64,000 nucleotides of DNA from Augochlora pura (lineage: Eukaryota > Arthropoda > Insecta > Hymenoptera > Halictidae), in NCBI RefSeq assembly GCF_028453695.1, contig NC_135776.1, forward strand, positions 15,446,663-15,510,662. Reading direction: 5' to 3'. A program made the position numbers and the translations under genes. The notes beneath the pieces are model-generated. The model was not told the origin of the DNA. It worked only from the letters and a program-made list of their open reading frames with translations, and made no database searches. Of this stretch, positions 44,601-57,916 are shown piece by piece. Each line of letters starts with the position of its first letter. Position 1 is the stretch's first letter.

Positions 44601-47600
44601 ACAAAAATTGCCATTAATTACTATCATTAACAGAGAAAAGTTATTCCTAACTATTAAGTCACGTCTTATTCTCAACCAAAAATATATAATACACGTTTAT
44701 AAAATATAAATAAATAACATAAATTTCCATGACCTACAGCACCGTATCGCTACAGCAACAAAAAACAGTACATTTGTTGCGTCCGTCAAGGTAACGAGAA
44801 CACGTCATTACTAACTGCAACATTTTCAGACGAGCAAGGTGAGTTGAGATTGAGAAGGATGTGGCAGACCGTCCCCGTTCCCCTTCCGCCAAGTCTACGC
44901 GAACCAGAGACAATGCTGGCAGTTAGACAATGGCATGGTAAAACAGGCCGACTACTTCGATGTAAGAAGAACCGGCGATGTTCGCCGTGGCCATTGTTTC
45001 GCGGACTCGTCCCACCGTCAAGGCTGACAGGTGAAATCGATTTCTTGCCTGAGGATGTGATTCCTTTTCTTTGAAAAGGAGCTTTCGAATGGCTATTACG
45101 CGAAGAAGATTCCCCTATAGCGGGATTAAGCTCGCGGACAATGATGTAAGTCGGCGGACACCAAAAGGAACCTGCTATTTTCGAAGTAGCTCTATAGTCG
45201 ACCACCTTGTTCTATGTATTTAGGTAAAATATTCGGGAGCTGCGCGCGAGAGAGTGCATCGCGTCGAATTTAACATGTTCGCGGACAGTCGAAGTTTTGG
45301 CGAGACGAATTTGTTGCTAAAGTTGCGACGATGGACTATGCTCGGTCACGTTTTGTCTAATATATATATTTATATATTTGTATGATAAATGACATATACA
45401 TTTATTTATATGGTGAATAATATATATATATATATATATAATTTATATGTATATAAATATAATTTTATATAATGAATAAAAATAGAAATAAATTCCTACA
45501 AAAGAATTCATACACATAGCCACACATAAATTTAGATAATAAATGTATATAATTATAAATATAATAAATATAATTCTATACATCTGTATAATGAATGTAT
45601 ATACATACATAGTATATCTACTATATTCATTTAGCTGACAACGGTTAAAAAATCAATTGACAAAAAGCTAAGCGAAGCTTGAACGTCGCAAATAATCTTC
45701 ATTATCAACGACAGTGGATTTACAAAAGTTTTGAATTAACAGAGGTTCGTTAAAGCTAATTGAAGAGTCTTGCGAAATGCAATTATTTTCTTTTCGATGT
45801 AGTAAACGAAGTTAAATAAAGCTCGCAGATTAGACCTTTCCTTTATGAAGGAAACCGGAACAATTAAGTCGCATAAAACTGTTACAGGTCGGTACGCGTA
45901 ATATCATTTTCGAATTAATTTTATATTTCATTGTGCGGTCTCATTGAAATGTCCAAGTCTCGATAAAATTTCATTTTTAATAGAAATAGAACGATTTGAA
46001 GAATTATTTTATTTTATTGTATGTTATTATATTATATATTACTTTAGTATATTATTTCTTTGTTATTTTATATTGTTTCATTTTACTATACTATTTATTA
46101 CTTTATTGTACATATGATCGATACGATTTATAAATTTTATTACACATTATATATTATTTTATTCTATTGTATTAAGTATTATTTTATTATATTATTTATT
46201 ATTCTATTATATTACTATACACAGGATTGCTACGATTTATATATTTCACCATACATACGAAAATAACTATTTCAATGAATAATAAAGGAATAATAATTCT
46301 TATTACGATTGTTGTGTTGAAATTATTTGTTGAAAGTCAGAACCCTTTACCCCGTTTCTCAACATGTCCTTCAAGCTCATGTTCCTAGCCATCGGATCAC
46401 CTGTACAACATTTGTCAAATAATTTATACTTCTCGTTGCAACGCGCCCATTGTACGGACCAATAAAACATTAACCCCTTTTTAAAGCGAATGAAAACCAT
46501 TTCAGCAATTTCCTTTGTATGTCCGGCAACAATGAAAGTGAATGATGCAACGGTCGAAAGTGATTCAATGCAAAAAATGTAACCCGACGTTTAATGAAAA
46601 CTGCGGCATTTTTCGATCGTCGGAAAAATGTAATTGCTGTTACCCATAGAACCGTGCGAACTACGTTTTAACGTTTACTATTCGAAGGTGTTCGTGCAAA
46701 AAGAACAGCGAATCACTTTTCGACAGAAAGATACTACTCGCGGTACTTTTTTTATAAATCGTTATCGTAAACGTTTCAAGAAGCACGATTAAACAGCAAT
46801 TATTGCCGCGTGAATAGGACGGGCATGTTTCTAGCAATTTAAAAAAAGAGATTGGAAAGAGTAACAATTATTTCTGCTGTTTTATAGATCTTCAATTTGT
46901 TATTAGATGGATCGTTTACTTTGAACTCTTTGCACTCGAGTGACGTCTCAGCGGCGCCATTAAAATTGTTGTAGCACATTTTAAAATTATTGTTATAGAT
47001 ATCGCAGAAGCTTAGATTTAAAAAATTGATGAAAGTGTAACCGTTATACGAGTCACGAGATTCAATTTCATATGCATAGGATTAATCTTGTTATATAAAA
47101 TGGAAATACTAGAAGCCAGCAAAATTATTTTAAATTTCCAGTTGAAATTGCTTCGAGTGCAAAGGGTTAAAGCAATGTTGTAAATTTACCCTAAATTCAT
47201 CACAAATTATACGATATCACACTTTTAGATAAAACAGTCTTAACTTCAAATTAAACAGAGCATTTACATTTTAGAAAATATTAAATATTAACCAGTAACA
47301 AATAAAACAAGTTTACCCTAAATTCATAACAAATTATACGATATCTCAATTTTAGATAAATTAACCCCAATTTCAAATTAAACAGGGCATTGATATTTTA
47401 GAAAATATTAAATATTAACCAATAACAAATTAAACAAGTTTACCCTAAATTCATAACAAATTATACGATATCTCAATTTTAGATAAACTAGCCCCAATTT
47501 CAAATTAAACAGGGCATTCATATTTTAGAAAATATTAAATATTAACCAGTAACAAATTAAACAAACTTACCCTAAATTCATCAGAAATTAAACGATCACT

Positions 47601-50600
47601 TTTAGACAAGCATATACTTTCATAATAATCGATCCCCGTTGTTCCCTCCATTTTCATATATCCCCAGTTTGTTGCAACATTATTTTTCACTCCATCGAAC
47701 GCCGAGATGCGGAAAAGACCGCGTTCGAGATGGCAGAGAGCGTTTATTAAATTCGACGAGCAGACTCCATTCGTCGCTGGTTACTTATTCACGATATTTC
47801 ATTACCGCCGGAAACCCGCGAATTTCTGGTCGAAGGTAAAACGTATCCCTGCACAGCTAATTATCGTCGCTGGAAATACCGCGACGCCCCCCCGGTCGGC
47901 TACGCATTCCGATGAATAATCAGCGGGCGGAAATCATTCGGTTCGATTAAAAACCATCGGGCGGTCGGTTTATTTTAATTTCCGAGGCACTGGCCGGACC
48001 GGGGGGCCGCCGCGTTCACGGTTGATATATTGCTCGCGAAATGTTTGCTTGTCCAATGAAGCCCGGATATTGCCGGCGACGTTGAAAGAGTGCCGCATGA
48101 ATTATAAAAGCACCGCACCGCGGACGAAAAACGCGATGGGATCATCCCTCTCCTGGAAGCAACTCCTGAAGCGCAACACATTTTCATCGCGTCTAAACGA
48201 CTTGTAATCGCGTTTCAGGGATGCGAGAAACACCCACGAGCGACGCATCCATGGGGGGGGGGGAAAGAAAAAAGGTAAAACGGACTTGAACCGTCGCGCG
48301 ACCTTTCGAGAAATCGATGGAATGGCTTGTGCGTTAACACGTACATCGCGTGTAATTATTTCGTTGGCAACTAAGCGATTGCGTATTTTAAGTTAGAAGA
48401 ATTCAGAATTTTTCCTCGCGAGGTCCCATCAGTTGCCTCCTTCTTTTTTGATGCGAGATCGGTAGACGATATTTGTTGTTTAAGGATGATTTATAGTGTC
48501 ACATATAATAGCGCAGGCTTTATCGCGGATTTTCATTGAGCATACTCTTGAAGTCTTGCATAGCGCGGAAAGAGCTTATGGGACGCTCTAATAGATAAAA
48601 TAAAAATAAGACGAACAAAATGGATAAAGGAAAAAATGAAACTAATAAAATGGATAAAATAAAAATAAAGCGAAGAAAATAAATAAAGTAAAAATGAAAC
48701 TAACAAAACAGATAAAGTAAAAATGAAACTAACAAAATAGGTAAAATAAAAATAAAACGAACAAAATAGATAAAATCAAAATAAAAGGAAACAAGTAAGA
48801 ACAAAACGAATAAACTAAATTCTGCTTAATACTAATTTTAAGAAAATGTAAAAGTGTTACTAGATTTAAATTAGTCGGTAAAGTGTTAACGAAAACTAAT
48901 ATCACGATATTACACTGACACCAACAGCCCTGTAATTATTATTAATATACCCTGACAACAAAATTACAATAATTACATCAATAATCACTTAAGAAATAAT
49001 TTATCTTTCTTACAGTCAAAAGAGTACAGCTGTATTACGTATGTGCCCATAATTATGAAAGTGGTCTAAGTCAAAATTGAAAAAAAATGAGTTTATCAGT
49101 TAATTTACGCCACATTATTTTAAACTAAATTTATTCAATGTAATTTTTACGATATCGTTAAAAAATTAACCATTATATGGTGGTTGTAATTTCAACATTA
49201 TATAGAATTCATTTAGTGTTAATTATGAAAGTGGTTTAAGTCAAAAATTTAAAGAAATTATATAAACATCACTTGAAAACGGCGCGTGGCCTTCTTTGAC
49301 GCGTTTCTGAACCACATAATAAGCAGATAAAATGAAAAATAACAACAGAAACGGCAATTCATTCCTGTTTATCTAACGATAAAAAAAAATACATTTCCGA
49401 TGAAACGAATATCGCAACCGGATTTTATTTCAACGAAATCACTAGAAGAGTCAACAGCAAGAAGAGGAAAAAATACCGCGGACGAATCTGTCTCTTGGCT
49501 GCGAATACAATGGATGAGATTCGTGAAAAATGAATCGTATAAAATGTTCTATAAAACTTCTTCAGATGCTACTGAATTCCACGTTTTGGATCTTTTACCT
49601 AAAAGAGGAAGACTCAAAATATACGGAAATATTAAGCTACTTCCTTTATACACCACCACTAAACCAATATCGAAAGAAAAACATAAAGATATTTTGTGTT
49701 TACTATCATACATTCCTCCAGTTTTTCAGGAACATTTTAAAAATCTTCAAAACTCGAAATGATGAAGATGCATTACTTTTTTAGAATCATTAATAATTGT
49801 GCACGAATTATTTCGTTAAAGTTATTGTTTCAAATAAAACTCATGGTTCTTTATTGCTTTAAATCATTTATAGGACATTCAGTTAATTTTGAAAATGGTC
49901 TAAGTCAATTCAAACTTTCAAACAACATTTCCGAATGAAATTCACACAAAACTTCATATTCATAATAAATTTCCATTAATCAAGACTAATAAAATTCTAA
50001 ATAAAAAGATCGCATAATGTAAAAATATATTTTCATTTATGCAAATCCAATTCATTAAATATCTCGAAACAAGAAATATATGACTTAGACCACTTTCATA
50101 ATTATGGGCACATATACATATTTACGACGAAAATTCGTCCTTTATGTATTACAGAAAATAATTGATCCTTGTTCTTTCAATTCTTAATTAATTAAATTCT
50201 AATTTTCACCAAACAGAGATCATTCCAATAAAGACTAAATTAAGATTTACGTGAATATAAATGCGTTAGTATAATGATTGCAGTAAAGACAAAATATCCT
50301 TTGAAATATTGCAAAGTTTGCAAAACACGCAACAAAAGAAAGTAGAACCAGCTATGTACGCGACTGAAAAAATGTTAATTGTTTCTAAAAATAAAGATTC
50401 GAAGATAAATTGCTTCGTCTAATAAAAATGAGAATAATAACTTTGCGTTAGACCACTATTATAATTATGGGCACATAACAGTGCAAATAATTCGCGCGGA
50501 AGTAAGACCAACTGCGGAAGAAAGACACGAAAGAAAATCGTATCGATCAATTTGGAAGAGAATTTTTCGCGTAACGCGAGCCCTCGCGACGCGCACACGT

Positions 50601-53600
50601 GACTTTGCGAATAACAAATTGCGTAGATGGGAAGCACTCGGTGGAAAGGACTCGCAGTCGCACGCAAATATTGCGAGCTCTCGTTTCTTCGCGCGAATGC
50701 ACCGATCCATTTGGGTTTGTGTGGAGCTGGTATCGGAACAAAGAGAACACAGACGGAGAAAGAGAGAAAACGAGAGAGAAAGAGGGAGAGAGAGAATCAA
50801 ACAAATGCACCTGGAATTTCCGTGCTCGCAACTTTTTCAGTCGCGCCGCGGCGGGATTTGGCGTGTCAAACCGTATATCACGTGCCGCACTTAGTCCATT
50901 AACGCCGGTACTGATTAAAATCGATACTCTAACCAACAGCAAATACACCCTGATACCGGCATTGTCACGCCAACTGTGATTACATCGAAGTAATAATAGT
51001 ATTTAACGAGGTACACCGTGCACACAGAGTGAACAAATCATTGCGACAGTATTTCGCGTTTACTTCGCGCACGGAGTACAGTGCTGGACAAAATTGCACA
51101 AGGCTGTCGATATACAATGACCCCTACTACTATTAGGATACTTTCTGAGTTGCGATAACTTTCTTAAAACTAAACTAAATAGTTTGATTTATTTTTTTTT
51201 TTTTTTTTAGATGACAGGGAGTGATATACTAGACAATGACTAAAACACTTTGCTACAATTTCGCTATTACTTAGAGTAACAAGGTAAAATAATAAATTCT
51301 GTGAGCAATGTAAAGAAAATTTAAAGCCGTAAACATTATAACATTCCTATAAATAATATTTATGTGATCTATTATACTTATTTCATTTTTATTTTATTGA
51401 TTTTACTCATAGCGAAATTTAATAGATTATATAATAATGTGGGAGGTCGCTGTAGTACAATCCAATACCTTTACCTTTATAATAGATAACAAATTATTGG
51501 TTATCCTATGAAAATCCGATTCTAACTACCGGTCGATAAAGTGTTGAAAGCGTTCACTGAATACTGCCGTCTACTATGTATACCAAATTCCTAGTGCCGT
51601 GTACACGGTAATCCAGTGCCACATGGTAATCTAAGGGAGCTTTCCTCCGGCAATTCCATTTGGCCCTGTTGAAAAGTGTCCGCATTGCATTCCGCAGACA
51701 TCATACACCGAGATTTGCGAGCCAATAACGCAATCTTATTACATCCTTTGACGTGTTTTTGCGCGTGTCGAGTGTCGGGAGACTCTATGGCCCCCTGACT
51801 ATCAAATTTGCAGAGCATCTGCACTTGGCTGACTGCGACGCGATGCGAAATGGTGCAGTGGAACACGACGCGAACCGACAGTGCTCGATTCTACGCGCGC
51901 GACAAAAATCATTACGACTTTGACAGCTTGCTTGGATCTATCGGAAAAGTAGGGAACATCTTCCTGAAAGCACCTATCGTTCCGTCAGCTAATGACACAG
52001 CGTTGTTATTGAATATTATCTTGCTTTTATTGATAACGCGTGCGACTTGTTGTTAAAGAGACCGATGTTATGGAAAGCATGACTCTGTTTTAGGATTCCA
52101 CCCTTTGCTCTCAAATCCATTTTAAATTTGGAAATTTGATATAAGATTTCTGGCTTACAGTATTTTCATTCTATGCAACAAAGTGCAGGTTTTATGCGTG
52201 CCAAATTGGTTCTTGCGACTCGTAGCAACAGTTTTGCTACTCAACAATTATTTAAATCTAAACTTTATCGTCATCAAAATTATTTTGTAACATAATAGAA
52301 TAATTTTAATGGCGCGTCAGAGTCATCGTTCGAGCGCAATGGGTTGATAGTTTATTGAATTTAATATTATTAGTATTACATTAGTGTTGTTGGTCTATTG
52401 TTATATTGTTGCATTGTTTTACTGTTGCATTGTTCTATTGTTCTATTGTTACATTGCTATATTGTTCTACTCTTCTATTCCTTTATTTATCTACTGTTCT
52501 ATTTTTCTATTGCTCTATTGTTTTACTGTTATATTATTATATCATTACATTACTATACCACTACTATATTGTTATATCTACAATACGATACATAATACTA
52601 TATTCACACATGGTGTAAAAAATAGACAATATAGAAGTCACCACTGTCCTTATCCCAAACTCTGTGTATCCAGTATTATTATTATATTATTATATCTACA
52701 ATAGACTATATAATATTCACTTTGAGTCACCATTGTTTTATTTCCTGAACTCTGCGTATCATTAATTTTATATTATTATATCGATAAGTGGTACGAAAAA
52801 TAGCCAATAAAAAAGTCACCTCCGTTCAATTTCCCGAACTGTATGTATGCGTGCGTGTGCGTGTGTATATGCGGACGATTGTATTAGCTCGGCAACAAAG
52901 GGACAGGAACGCAAATTGCACGCTCGGGGCTAATGCCGGCGTGTTTTTGCTGAAACGCACTCGACTTGTGCACGTGAAGCGTTTCTCGTGGCACTTGACC
53001 CGGCCGTCGCGGGTATCGCAGCAGTGTGTACACGCAAGACGAGAGCGACTCGAAACGATAACGATAGTCACCCTCGATAATCCTCGAAAGGCAAACGCAA
53101 TTATCCCTGGCACTGTTTATGCTCTTTGATGAAACATATGACTCGAATGCTGCCCGCCCGGTATTCTAACAGGGCAAACACATGCGAACCGATACAGTCA
53201 ACTATACTAATTCGTTGACCGTTGCACAGTGATATGGAAACAGCGCGATCAAGAATTTGCTTCTTTCGGCTTCTGCATGTATAGTGAATATACTATACTA
53301 TATACTATAATATATACTATTATAAGAATATACTATACTATATACTATAATATATACTATTATATGTATATACTATACTATATACTATTATATGCATATA
53401 CTATACTATATACTATAATATATACTATTATATGTATATACTATACTATATACTATTACATGCATATACTATACTATATACTATTATATGCATATACTAT
53501 ACTATATACTATTATATGTATATACTATACTATATACTATACTATGCTATACAATATACTATACTATTTAATATACTATAGAGAATTATTTAGGAGTCAA

Positions 53601-56600
53601 CCCTTTCATGTTAACGTCTAAGGTGCGTCTATATTTAACCCTTTGCACTCGAAGCCATTTTAACTGTAATTCTAAATTAACTTTTCCGACATATAGCATT
53701 TCCATTTTATATGACAAAATGTATTTTATGCATATGAAATTGAATCTACTAACTCGTGCAACAATAGATATACTTTTAATAATTTTTAAAATCTAATTTT
53801 TCATAATATAAAAATTATCTTGAAACGTGCTGTAACAATTTCAGTGGTGCCTCAGAGTCGCCACGGGAGTGCAAAGGGTTAATACGTCTTATTCGACTAA
53901 TATTATAATGTTAACCCTTTTTACTCGAACGGCGACTCTAAGCCATTCTATCACTGATTTTATATTTTGTATCAACCCCGTACAACCTCCGTCCTCTATC
54001 ATGCTAGCAACTCCGCTGGCTGCTAATAGACTATACATATACGCTATAAACTACACAACTCCCAAGCCAATACCTTCCCCACACTACTATATAAGCCATT
54101 CTATCACTGATTTTGTACAGCATCCAACAGCGGCAGCTTAATAGACACAGGTTCCAGACCATGCTGCGAATGTTATCGAGGTAGATAGGGTGTTTTGAGA
54201 GTTGTTGGCCGTTATCTCCCCTCGGCTATTCGCATCTTGATTACGTCGAAGTCTAGAGTAAGCGGCATCGATTATTGAAATCGAGCGAAGACTCCGAATG
54301 GTTCCAAGGAGCTGTTAGGATGATTGCACCGAGCATCGATTCGACTCCATTTACGACACCCTCTTTCCCGACACCTTCTTTGACGATGACCATCTACAAA
54401 CTGTTTAATTACGAGATTCTTGATTTATGTAGAAGGTGTCGCAAAAGGAACTTCTCACTTCCCAATTGCGAGTGATTGAATTGGATTTCTTGTGGATCAG
54501 TAATCTATTAGGTTTGGTAGGAAAATAAGAAAATAATGTCGGCTACCAAGCTATATCTTCAAATCGACATATCGCAAATCGGAATAAGTTTTTTTTAATC
54601 AAAATAACATCCATTACAAACTACACATTTTTTGCCAATAAATTGACAGTTTGTTAATTCCAGTATCGTAAAATTCTGTTGTTCTGGAATTGATAAATTC
54701 TTCGACAGCACTTTCAGCAGCAGCTTGGTTGGCAAATACTGGTTACCTTGCAAGTAGCAGTGAAAAACTCTTGTAATCGATTTTCACAATTTCCTCTCGA
54801 TAGAGATGGAAAACACAATTCACAATTTCAGACGCTTGGCTTGCACTTTCACCTTTATCAAAGAAAAATTGTAAACTGTACCGAATTATCTCTACGTTGA
54901 CTTCCATTTTTAACACCCTGTAGCTAGCAACTGAATGGACCGAACAAAAAACAGAAAAAGAATTTTGGCAGTGCGAAATGTCACCTTTCCTACAAGTACA
55001 AATCTGAAATTGTTTGATCGATACTTTAACAGATATCGATCGTTGCAGCCGTCTACCTAATGAAAAATAATAGATTTCTTTTTCCCCAACCTAATATGTA
55101 TTAAGAACAAATAAATGCTAATTAATGCAGCGTGGAAGGATTCATAGTGTAAGAGGATAAGCTCGCTATAGTTTGATTGCGTATAAAAGAAAGGGGAAGC
55201 AACTTGTGGGGCTCTCTAATATTCGCTCGACCAGTGGATTGAGTTAACTCGTACGTCGTAATTGAGAAACACATTCCAGAATTCGTAGACAAACGGAACT
55301 CCATTTCGAAAACGTGCTCGCACAGTATCAGACAATGCTCGTGGAGTTTCGCGTAAGCAATGTTTGATTCCAGTTGGACTACGTTCCGGTATCGAATTTC
55401 ATTTGTGTACGTAACAAGCAGATGACGATTACACCGGTAGAGGCATCAATAACTGTTATATCTGTCTGTGGATAACATGGCAATGACGTTGATTTCGGGC
55501 ATCGAATGGCCTATCACTTTATTTAAACTCCCCATAAATCCTTCGTAATCTACGGGTGTTAATTACTGTTTATACGTTTCCAAATGCATACAATTTATTT
55601 TCTTCCATGGCTAATATAATTGACATCGCATCTTGCATTACATATTGTTAAGATGAATTGTATACTAGCACACAATGTGTATGGATTATTGTTCCACGTG
55701 TATATGGTCAAGTTAATTAAGTAATTAAATCGCATATTGCCACGACGATGAAAGGAAATTATATAAATTGTTACTTGAATATTTCTCATTATTCTAGCTA
55801 AAGGTATTTTACCTTTGTAATGATTTCCTAGTGATGAATCTTTTTTAATTAACACAACTTTTACCGTACCCACCTTTTTACAATATTGATGAAACAGAGC
55901 AAAAAGCAATCTTTTATAATCCCAATTTAGTAGTATTTTATTAACAAGGCGTTAAATGTTAACAGCTTCTGAACGGTTAATTTAATGCTATTTTTTAACC
56001 AAATATCTCAAAGGTCTAAAATCCTAATTTCGAATTACTTTTTAAATCAAATCACCTTCCATTAATTAACATCTCAATTTTTTACGATTATAAACAGGAC
56101 ACTCGTGTGCCAAAAATAGGTATATAGAAAGGATGTCATTAAAGTACAATTTAAAAAAGACGAATATCATTGTTGTAACGTTAAGAACAGCTTTTAGCAC
56201 CCAACAGATTTGTAACCAATTTCGTAACATAATTTATGTGCTACAACCCCGTTGATTATTTGCTCGTGACTGACGTAATTTCTCAACACGCTGATAATTA
56301 CCATTGGACAAATGCAGCGTCCGTCTGTTTATACCGTCAAAGAAATATTTACAACACCGTTGTTGTGTAGAGAGCACCGCGAGCGCGCGCACGCAAGCCC
56401 GACACAATATTATACAAAGACTAAAAGCTGTGTACACCTACCTGTTTCTCGGACTCCTTGCCTCTGGCGGTGAGGAGCCGTTCGCAGTAGCAACCCTCCA
56501 ACAAAACAACGCCGTAGGGCCTGGAACACTGTTCGTTCTCGTAATAGAACAGCAAGTTCTGAAACAAACATCATACCCGTCATCAGTTAACTGCGGAAGG

Positions 56601-57867
56601 GTCGCACGAACTTCTCGATTATTTCGGCCGTGCGATTCGCGAACTCGTTCGGCGACGACATTTTTCTAAATCGCTGGCTGATGTGTCAAGATCAGGTCAA
56701 GATTAGGTCAAGATTATGTTATGGTTTTGTCAAGGATTTGTTAAGGCTTTTTTAAGGTTCTGTCAGGGTTCTGTTAATATTATGTCACGGTTTTGTCAAA
56801 ACTGTGTCAAGGTCTTGTCAAAATTATGTCACGGTTTTTTTCAAAATTGTGTCAAGGTTATGTCAAGACTTTAATAAAAATTATGTCACGGTTTTATGAT
56901 GTTAAGATTATGTCAAGTTTATTTAATTAATATCAATAATCGAATTAACATCCTAAAATAATATACTTGGGTCACCAATAACCCAGGTTTTATTTTGCGA
57001 CTTTTTATTATTTTATATACTGGCTAAGAACACAATATCCGCAGCGCAATACGAAATGTATTTATAATAAATACTTGCCGAACTTTCGAGAATTGATAAA
57101 AATAAAAAGATAGTAAAATAGAAAATACTAAATTGTATAATATATAATCGTAGCTAGTACAATATATAATAGTATCTACTATAATATATAATACTAACTA
57201 CTATAGTATATGTATAATACTAAACACTAAAATACATAACAATAAATAATAAAATATATAATGTCGTATGGTAAAATATATATAAATAAAAAGCGTTAAA
57301 CGATTAATTCATTTGGCGATATCTGGATAAGAATAAACGTGAGAATAGCCGAACGATCGACGTGAAATCGATGCAAGAAAAGAAATTCGTCCTCGCAAAG
57401 TTCGGATAAGCAGCAAAGCGGAAAAAGGTAGTCGTCGAACGAAAATGATTACACGATTCTGGTTGGAACTTTCGTTTGCAAACTTTCTCAAACATCTTGT
57501 GAAATAATTCAAAGTTGTCTGAAGCTTGACCGAACTTCCACAATTTTATCTTAACGTCTGGAACACGTTCCCGGGGAACTTTTCAATGCGTTAAAGCAAA
57601 CAGAGACTTGTCAACTTTCGCCGATGCAAGCGGTAACTTTTCCAACCGAGCGCCGAGGCTGACTTTCGCGTTATAATGCGGTTACTTGTTAATGTGATCA
57701 ATTGGTCCGAGCTCGCGTAACGTGAATTCCTTAGAGTAAATTGTGAATATTATAAATTGCATTATTAATGCGATTGTTAACTCATATTATTCATTTGGGA
57801 ACAAGTGTTATTAATATAAACCATTAACGCAGTTATTAAGGTAATCTGTTAATATGAATTATTAATC

Positions 57868-57916
<49 letters not shown>

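Noticed and set aside
44786..45205. 139-codon minus-strand frame and 76-codon plus-strand frame
   Set aside because: They overlap antisense, show no domain, and do not match missing RasGRF parts in frame or sequence.
46303..46500. Minus-strand frame with DPMARNMSLKDMLRNG
   Set aside because: Looks protein-like and has an AG/GT pair around the segment, but the donor is weak and no family or RasGRF segment matches.
50465..50979. Open frames of 91-137 codons in five reading frames
   Set aside because: Simultaneous openness in many frames reflects local GC-rich, stop-poor composition and a GA-rich run; no protein similarity recognised.
55595..55909. 104-codon minus-strand frame (CKKVGTVKVVLIKKDSS...)
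   Set aside because: Position fits a missing PH1 exon but the sequence does not; AT-rich and without a conserved Trp.
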